A program made the translations under genes and the position numbers. The notes under the pieces are model-generated. The model did no database searches. It had not been told where the DNA came from and saw only the letters and a program-made list of their open reading frames with translations. A DNA stretch of 64,000 bases from Hyphomicrobiales bacterium (lineage in GTDB: Bacteria; Pseudomonadota; Alphaproteobacteria; Rhizobiales; Rhizobiaceae): NCBI GenBank assembly GCA_900469615.1, contig UBYA01000029.1, positions 1 to 64,000 of the forward strand. The letters run 5' to 3'. Positions 58,759 through 64,000 of the stretch are shown in pieces (the first letter of the stretch is position 1; each line of letters opens with the position of its first letter).

Positions 58759-60261
58759 ATGAGCGGCTATGTCTTGGCGATCGATCAGGGGACGACGTCG
58801 ACGCGGGCTATCGTTTTCGACGGCAGGATGAAGGTTGCCGGCGTCGGGCAAACGGAATTCACCCAGCACTATCCCAAACCGGGCTGGGTGGAGCACGATC
58901 CGGAAGAAATCTGGTCGTCCGTCCTCTCGACCGTCCGCAAGGCCATCGAGGCTGCCGGCATCACCGCCAGGGATATTGCCGCGTTCGGCATCACCAACCA
59001 GCGTGAAACCGTGGTTGTCTGGGATCGCAAGACCGGCAAGCCGATCCACAACGCCATCGTCTGGCAGGATCGCCGCACGGCAGGCTATTGCGAGAAGCTG
59101 AAGCGCCAGGGTCTGGAGAAGCAGTTCACCAGCCGTACAGGGCTGCTGCTCGATCCTTATTTCTCCGGCACCAAGCTGTCCTGGCTGCTGACCAATGTGA
59201 AGGGCGCACGCTCTCGCGCCGCCAAGGGCGAGCTCTGCTTCGGCACCATCGATACCTTCCTGATCTGGCGGCTGACGGGGGGCAAGAACTTCGCTACCGA
59301 CGCCACCAACGCGTCGCGGACGCTGATGTACAATATCGGTGCCAACGAATGGGACGAACAGCTGCTGGATATTCTGCGCGTTCCGGCGGCGATGCTGCCC
59401 GAGGTGAAGGATTGCGCCGCCGATTTCGGCCTGACGGACGCTTCGCTCTTCGGCGCGGAAATCCCGATCCTCGGCGTTGCCGGCGACCAGCAGGCGGCGA
59501 CGATCGGCCAGGCCTGCTTCGAGCGCGGCATGATGAAATCCACCTATGGCACCGGCTGCTTTGCGCTGCTCAACACCGGCGCGGACATGGTGCGCTCGAA
59601 GAACCGCCTGCTGACGACCATTGCCTACCGGCTGGACGGCAAGACGACCTATGCGCTCGAAGGCTCGATCTTTATCGCGGGGGCGGCGGTGCAATGGCTG
59701 CGCGACGGGCTGAAGGCGATCAAACGCGCCTCCGATTCCGGAGAACTGGCCGTCAGGGCGGATCCGCTGCAGGAGGTTTATCTTGTACCGGCCTTCACCG
59801 GCCTCGGCGCGCCCTATTGGGACCCGGATGCCCGCGGCGCGATCTTTGGCCTCACACGCAATACAGGGCCTGAGGAAATCGTCCGGGCGGCGCTGGAGGC
59901 CGTCTGCTACCAGTCGCGCGACCTGCTGGATGCCATGCACAAGGATTGGCGCAACAGCAGTGGCCAGGACACGGTGCTGCGCGTCGACGGCGGCATGGTC
60001 GCCTCCGACTGGACGATGCAGCGGCTTGCCGATCTGCTGGATGCGCCCGTCGACCGGCCGACGATCCTGGAGACGACAGCCCTTGGCGCCGCATGGCTCG
60101 CCGGCAGCCGGGCCGGCGTCTGGCCGGATCAGGCCGGTTTTGCCAAGGCCTGGGCTCGCGACCGGCGATTCGAACCCGATATGGACGCCAAGGTGCGAAG
60201 CGCGAAACTGAAGGGATGGAAGAACGCGGTGGCGCGCACCTTGAGCACACGGCAAGGGTGA
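58759..60261 (+). CDS. glpK: glycerol kinase
   Basis: This 500-residue FGGY kinase has AIDQGTTSTRAIVFD (phosphate loop), ITNQRETVVVWDRKTGKPIHNAIVWQDRRT, GVAGDQQAATIGQACF and MKSTYGTGCFALLNTG. It makes glycerol 3-phosphate from glycerol. ATG at 58759 follows GGTGGGAGGA. It stands without glpF or glpD neighbours and is divergent from bdhA. Confidence 0.94.
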   Translation: MSGYVLAIDQGTTSTRAIVFDGRMKVAGVGQTEFTQHYPKPGWVEHDPEEIWSSVLSTVRKAIEAAGITARDIAAFGITNQRETVVVWDRKTGKPIHNAIVWQDRRTAGYCEKLKRQGLEKQFTSRTGLLLDPYFSGTKLSWLLTNVKGARSRAAKGELCFGTIDTFLIWRLTGGKNFATDATNASRTLMYNIGANEWDEQLLDILRVPAAMLPEVKDCAADFGLTDASLFGAEIPILGVAGDQQAATIGQACFERGMMKSTYGTGCFALLNTGADMVRSKNRLLTTIAYRLDGKTTYALEGSIFIAGAAVQWLRDGLKAIKRASDSGELAVRADPLQEVYLVPAFTGLGAPYWDPDARGAIFGLTRNTGPEEIVRAALEAVCYQSRDLLDAMHKDWRNSSGQDTVLRVDGGMVASDWTMQRLADLLDAPVDRPTILETTALGAAWLAGSRAGVWPDQAGFAKAWARDRRFEPDMDAKVRSAKLKGWKNAVARTLSTRQG

Positions 60262-60438
60262 TCGTCGGGAAGCTAAGCTCACCACAGGTTATGTCGTGTA
60301 AGATTTCTTTATTTTGCTCATATAAGGGAGGGCGGCGATACTTGCGTCATTCCTGGTTCGGGAGAGGATGTTCCACCTCGCTTCGCAGGATCAGTCCCTG
60401 AAGGGACGAACGCCTTCCAAGAGACGATAAAGCGAATA

Positions 60439-61239
60439 ATGGCTGCTCAATTTTCTGAACTGAAGAAACATTACTATCGGCAGATCAAATATCATCTGAC
60501 CAGACCGAAACCGCCGATCCTGGCCGAGCGGTTTCACGGGCCTGTCCTCGTTGTCGGCTCGGCGCCTGTATCGAACAAGCCGGCGGATTTCGATGATAGC
60601 TTCCGCGTCATCACCATTAACGGTTCGCAGATGGTGACGAAGGGCTGGGGAATAGAGGCGCCCGACGTGACGCTCCTGCAGTTCAATCAGATCGAGGGGA
60701 CGAATACAAACGCCGTCGAGGTGCGTCGCGTTCTCAACGGTGAGCGCACGAAGATGCTTTACGTCTTGCTGTGGCGGAAAGAGCTGCAACGGCTGGAAGA
60801 CGGGTTGAAGGCCTTCGATTATGGCTACGACAAGCTTGAGATCGTCGATCGCTACAGGCGCATGGCGCTGCTGGACCGGGTCGGCGGCGTAAAATGCAGC
60901 GAACTCGGCGCAGACGATAAATGCTCCAACGGCATCAACGCCGTTCTCCTCGCGCTTTACAACGGTGCGACCGAGGTGATCATCACCGGCATCAACCCCG
61001 ACTCCGGCGGGCATGTCTACAATACGGAAAACCTCGCCCGGCTGCATGTCCGCAAGGACCGCGAGGTTCTCGAACGGCTGATCGAACGCGGATATCCGGT
61101 GTTCACCGCCGATCCCGTCGTGTCGCAGTCCGTCGGGCTGCCGCTATGGAAGGGCAGGGCGAAGGCTGCCGGGATATCTGATGCCTCTGCAAAGCCTGTC
61201 GGCAGGGAAGCGGCCCGATTGGGATCCTTGCCCGGCTGA
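60439..61239 (+). CDS. unknown 266-residue protein with a Rossmann-like N-terminal half
   Basis: I do not recognise this family firmly. The segment GPVLVVGSAPVSNKPADFDD followed by FRVITINGSQMVTKGWGIEAPDVTLL looks like a Rossmann-type nucleotide-binding start, as in MptE-like or sialyltransferase-like proteins. The later ATEVIITGINPDSGGHVYN and YPVFTADPVVSQSVGLPLW would fit the same fold. There is no signal peptide or membrane segment. It is preceded by a 177-base gap with a small hairpin (60394-60407) and a weak ribosome site. A glycan-related transferase is a guess only. Confidence 0.55.
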   Translation: MAAQFSELKKHYYRQIKYHLTRPKPPILAERFHGPVLVVGSAPVSNKPADFDDSFRVITINGSQMVTKGWGIEAPDVTLLQFNQIEGTNTNAVEVRRVLNGERTKMLYVLLWRKELQRLEDGLKAFDYGYDKLEIVDRYRRMALLDRVGGVKCSELGADDKCSNGINAVLLALYNGATEVIITGINPDSGGHVYNTENLARLHVRKDREVLERLIERGYPVFTADPVVSQSVGLPLWKGRAKAAGISDASAKPVGREAARLGSLPG

Positions 61240-61373
61240 CCGGACAACCTTTGCGATTTTCGCGCGGACAGCGCCGCTTGGCTTTGGTGGCTGCATCGCC
61301 TGTTGCGATATTTTTGACGTAGCCTGTCGGAGCAGGTGATATTCCTTCGTCTTTACAGGAGAAGGAGGTCCTC

Positions 61374-61748
61374 ATGCTCTATGCGATCCTATGCTACAAC
61401 GACGAAGATACGGTATTCGCCTGGTCCAAGGAGCAGGAGGAGGCAACCATGGCGCGGCTGATTGCCGTGCAGGAGCCGTTGAGGGAGGCCGGCAAGCTCG
61501 GGCCTGTCGCGCGTCTGATGCCGACGACGGCGGCAACGACCCTGCGCAAGGGAAAGAACGAGCCGCTGGTCATCGACGGTCCCTTTGCCGAAACAAAGGA
61601 GCAGTTGCTGGGCTTCTATGTCGTCGATTTCGAGACCCTGGACGAGGCCATCGGTTTTTCGAAAGAGCTTGCCGAGGCCAATCCCGGCGTCGGCTCCTAC
61701 GAGATCCGTCCGCTTTACGTCTTCCGGCCGGGGACGGTGGCGACATGA
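61374..61748 (+). CDS. YCII / DGPF-domain protein
   Basis: This 124-residue dimeric alpha-beta protein has MLYAILCYNDEDTVFAWS and the signature IDGPFAETKEQLLGFYVVD. These proteins occur almost always beside ECF42 sigma factors, though their own reaction is unknown. A very strong ribosome site (AAGGAGGT) precedes it, and its stop overlaps the start of the sigma factor gene (ATGA), so the two are made together. Confidence 0.88.
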   Translation: MLYAILCYNDEDTVFAWSKEQEEATMARLIAVQEPLREAGKLGPVARLMPTTAATTLRKGKNEPLVIDGPFAETKEQLLGFYVVDFETLDEAIGFSKELAEANPGVGSYEIRPLYVFRPGTVAT

Positions 61749-63001
61749 CGGACCTTGCCTGGATCGATATCGCGCTTACCAATGCCCGGCCGCAGGTGCT
61801 GGGTGCGCTGCTGCGCTATTTCCGCAATCTGGATACCGCCGAGGAGGCCTTTCAGGAGGCTTGCCTCAGGGCGTTGAAGACCTGGCCCGACAAGGGGCCG
61901 CCGCGCGATGCCATCGCCTGGCTGATCTTCGTCGGCCGCAACAGCGGCATCGATACGGCACGCAAGCAGGCGAGATTGCAGAGCCTGCCCGACGAGGAGA
62001 CGATCTCCGATACCGGCGATGCCGAGAGCGATCTCGCCGAGCGGCTCGACGGTTCCGGCTATCGCGACGATATTCTGAGGCTGTTGTTCATCTGCTGCCA
62101 TCCCGATCTGCCGGCGACGCAGCAGATCGCGCTCGCGTTGCGCATCGTTTCCGGCCTTTCGGTGCAGCAGATCGCCCGTGCGTTCCTGGTCAGCGACAGC
62201 GCGATGGAGCAGCGCATTACCCGGGCAAAAGCGCGCGTGGCCGCCGCCGGCGTGCCTTTCGAGACGCCGGGCGCCGTCGAGCGCGCCGAGCGGCTGGCGC
62301 TTGTCAGCGCCATGGTCTACCTGATCTACAATGAAGGCTATTCGGCCGGCGGAGCGCATCACGAGGCCGCTGCCTTCGCAGACGAGGCGATCCGGCTCGG
62401 CCGGCTGCTGTTGCGGATATTTCCCTCCGAGCCGGAGACCATGGCGCTGCTGGCGCTGATGCTCTTGCAGCAATCGCGCAAAGCGGCGCGTTTCGATGCG
62501 GATGGGCAGATCATTCTGCTGGAGGAGCAGGATCGCTCGCTCTGGGACCGGACATTGATCGATGAGGCGCTGGCATTGCTCGACAAGGCCATCCGCCATC
62601 GCCGGCCCGGCCCCTATCAGGTGCAGGCGGCGATCGCGGCGCTGCATTCCAGGGCGAAACGCGCCGCCGATACGGACTGGGAAGAAATCGATCTGCTCTA
62701 CCAGATGCTGGAGAGGTTGACGCCGTCTCCGGTCGTCACGCTCAATCGCGCCGTCGCCGTGTCCAAGCGGCAGGGGCCGGAGGCGGCGCTGGCGCTGATT
62801 GAGCCGCTGCTGCAGCAGCTCGACGGTTATTTCTACTTTCACGGCGTAAAGGGTGGCCTGCTGATGCAACTGGATCGTCCGCAGGAGGCGCGCGTCGCCT
62901 TCGACAGGGCAATTGCACTTGCCCGCTCTCCCGCCGAAGCGGCGCACATCCGCCATCAGCTCGATCGCCTGAACGCAGACGCCGTCGCCGCGGCAAGATA
63001 A
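61745..63001 (+). CDS. ECF42-type RNA polymerase sigma factor with C-terminal TPR-like extension
   Basis: This protein has 418 residues. Region 2 is near residues 15-85 (YFRNLDTAEEAFQEACLRALKTWP), and region 4 has SGLSVQQIARAFLVSDSAMEQRITRAKARV. A long helical TPR-like extension of about 230 residues follows (YNEGYSAGGAHHEAAAFADEAIRL; VVTLNRAVAVSKRQGPEAALAL). ECF42 factors lack an anti-sigma factor, and their extension controls activity. No anti-sigma gene is adjacent here. The likely target is the promoter of its own operon with the DGPF gene. Confidence 0.9.
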   Translation: MTDLAWIDIALTNARPQVLGALLRYFRNLDTAEEAFQEACLRALKTWPDKGPPRDAIAWLIFVGRNSGIDTARKQARLQSLPDEETISDTGDAESDLAERLDGSGYRDDILRLLFICCHPDLPATQQIALALRIVSGLSVQQIARAFLVSDSAMEQRITRAKARVAAAGVPFETPGAVERAERLALVSAMVYLIYNEGYSAGGAHHEAAAFADEAIRLGRLLLRIFPSEPETMALLALMLLQQSRKAARFDADGQIILLEEQDRSLWDRTLIDEALALLDKAIRHRRPGPYQVQAAIAALHSRAKRAADTDWEEIDLLYQMLERLTPSPVVTLNRAVAVSKRQGPEAALALIEPLLQQLDGYFYFHGVKGGLLMQLDRPQEARVAFDRAIALARSPAEAAHIRHQLDRLNADAVAAAR

Positions 63002-63104
63002 ACGAAAGATCCGAGGTTCGCGGAATGCTTCCGTTCTTTCAGCGAAGCTTTTGATTTCGGATTCGATTTGCTAAGGCTCGCTGCGTGAAAAGGAGGAGCG
63101 AGCC

Positions 63105-63617
63105 ATGCCGCAAGTGATCATCTCGCCGGTCGGGCAGGGGGATGCGGAAGAGCTGATCGCCGCCAATGTCGCCAGCCGCGCCCATCATGCACCCTGGGCC
63201 TATCCCTTCCTCGACCGGGATGGCTTCGACGCATGGTTCGGCCAGACCGTCACGGGGCCGAACATCGGCCTGGTGGCGCGCGATCCCGGCTCCGGCGGCG
63301 TTGTGGGTGTCGTCAATATCAGCCAGATGGTGTGGGGCGGCTTCCGCAGCGCTTTTCTCGGCTATCACGGCATGGCGGGTTTTGCCGGCCAGGGCTTCAT
63401 GACGGAGGCGGTTCGCCTGGCCGTGGCGCATGCCTTCGATGCCGTCGGGCTGCATCGGCTGGAGGCGAATATCCAGCCGGGCAACCTCCCATCGATCGCG
63501 CTCGTGAGAAGGCTGGGTTTCCGCAAGGAAGGATTCTCGCCAAAATACCTGAAGATCGGCGGCGTCTGGTGCGATCACGAGCGCTGGGCGCTGCTATCGG
63601 ACGATCCGCGCTCCTGA
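63105..63617 (+). CDS. GNAT acetyltransferase of RimJ/RimL type
   Basis: This 170-residue acetyltransferase has LVARDPGSGGVVGVVNISQMVWGGFRSAFLGYHG, an acetyl-CoA loop-like stretch AGQGFMTEAVRLAVAHAF and LHRLEANIQPGNLPSIALVRRLGFRKEG. These match the RimJ/RimL subgroup, which acetylates protein N-termini or small molecules. The substrate is unknown. AGGAGG lies just before the ATG. Confidence 0.85.
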   Translation: MPQVIISPVGQGDAEELIAANVASRAHHAPWAYPFLDRDGFDAWFGQTVTGPNIGLVARDPGSGGVVGVVNISQMVWGGFRSAFLGYHGMAGFAGQGFMTEAVRLAVAHAFDAVGLHRLEANIQPGNLPSIALVRRLGFRKEGFSPKYLKIGGVWCDHERWALLSDDPRS

Positions 63618-63756
63618 GCCCTTTCGGAGCTCGAAAGTCGCGCTATCTGACAAAAAGCGCCAGAAAGGCCATTGACTGGGCCGGGCGAAGAGGCGAAAGC
63701 GAGCTTACGCCTCTCGCAGAACCGTTGTGCGGAGCGCGATTGTGCCGGAACCGTAA

Positions 63757-64000
63757 ATGATCGTCTCGACCGAAGAAGAACTGACAAAGCTGAAAGACAT
63801 TGGCCGTATCTGCGCCAATGCATTGCAGGCCATGGCGGCCGCGCTTGAGCCCGGCATCACCACGCTGGAGCTGGACGCGATCGGCCGCAAGGTGCTGGAA
63901 GATGCCGGCGCGCAATCGGCGCCGGAGCTGGTCTACAAGTTTCCCGGCGCAACCTGCATCAGCGTCAACGAGGAAGTGGCCCATGGCATTCCCGGGCCAC
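63757..64000 (+). CDS. map: methionine aminopeptidase type I, 5' part cut by window end
   Basis: The first 81 codons are present. They read MIVSTEEELTKLKDIGRICA at the start, then a helix LQAMAAALEPGITTLELDAI, and FPGATCISVNEEVAHGIPG at the end. That last stretch is the type I MetAP block that carries the first active-site histidine. The enzyme removes the initiator methionine. The metal-ligand residues lie beyond the window, so integrity cannot be judged. Confidence 0.9.
   Translation, partial: MIVSTEEELTKLKDIGRICANALQAMAAALEPGITTLELDAIGRKVLEDAGAQSAPELVYKFPGATCISVNEEVAHGIPGP

Overview
The window is 64 kb of chromosome-like DNA from an alphaproteobacterium of the order Rhizobiales, most probably the Rhizobiaceae (Rhizobium/Agrobacterium/Neorhizobium type). 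The grounds are the chvE-gguABC locus with a divergent GbpR-type LysR gene, a xylFHG operon with a single-domain XylG and a divergent ROK regulator, an idhA gene behind a GGAA-N6-TTCC box, rhizobial intergenic mosaic repeats, a CtrA-type box, and GC-rich coding DNA. I could not run any database search. Family names come from motifs and remembered family features.

Region 1 (about 278-10161) is a small integrated island. A complete tRNA-Arg(CCG) lies on the minus strand at 10117-10193, and its last 45 bases are repeated exactly at 278-322. A tyrosine integrase sits next to the intact tRNA. The cargo is visibly AT-richer than the rest of the window. It comprises a HsdM-like methylase with an N-terminal PD-(D/E)xK-like nuclease domain, a specificity subunit and a small HEPN-motif protein on the minus strand. 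It also carries a short second tyrosine recombinase, a conserved-looking small protein, and an OLD-like ATPase with a TOPRIM domain. There is no separate HsdR. It looks like a compact defence island, and it is the best place in this window to look for an undescribed system.

Region 2 (10.3-28.6 kb) is sugar uptake and catabolism. It holds xylGHF and a divergent ROK repressor (xylose), idhA (inositol), and the gbpR / chvE-gguABC locus. The latter runs into an aldehyde dehydrogenase and a sugar-acid dehydratase, so uptake and oxidative breakdown of L-arabinose/D-galactose-type sugars are encoded together. Between them lie a ClpP paralogue, an ArsR-SRPBCC pair and two small unknown genes.

Region 3 (28.7-41.0 kb) holds the transglutaminase / alpha-E / circularly permuted ATP-grasp trio, an EamA exporter and a DEAD-box RNA helicase with an RGG-like tail. 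It also holds a small secreted protein, a non-pyrrolysine MttB homologue, and a 1081-residue hybrid histidine kinase behind a perfect CtrA-type box.

Region 4 (41.1-57.7 kb) starts with mnmD and an FAD oxidoreductase whose start codons overlap. It is then dominated by purine catabolism: xdhA-xdhB, guaD, puuD, uraH, uraD, puuE and allA, with a DUF1045 gene, a HepT homologue and a metallophosphoesterase inside the main operon. Both the DUF1045 protein and the HepT homologue have lost the histidines expected to be catalytic. No xdhC and no allantoicase gene is in the window.

Region 5 (57.7-64.0 kb) holds bdhA, glpK, an unknown 266-residue protein, a DGPF/YCII protein coupled to an ECF42-type sigma factor, a GNAT acetyltransferase and the first 244 bases of map, which is cut by the window end. 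No CRISPR array, rRNA gene, insertion sequence or replication origin was seen.
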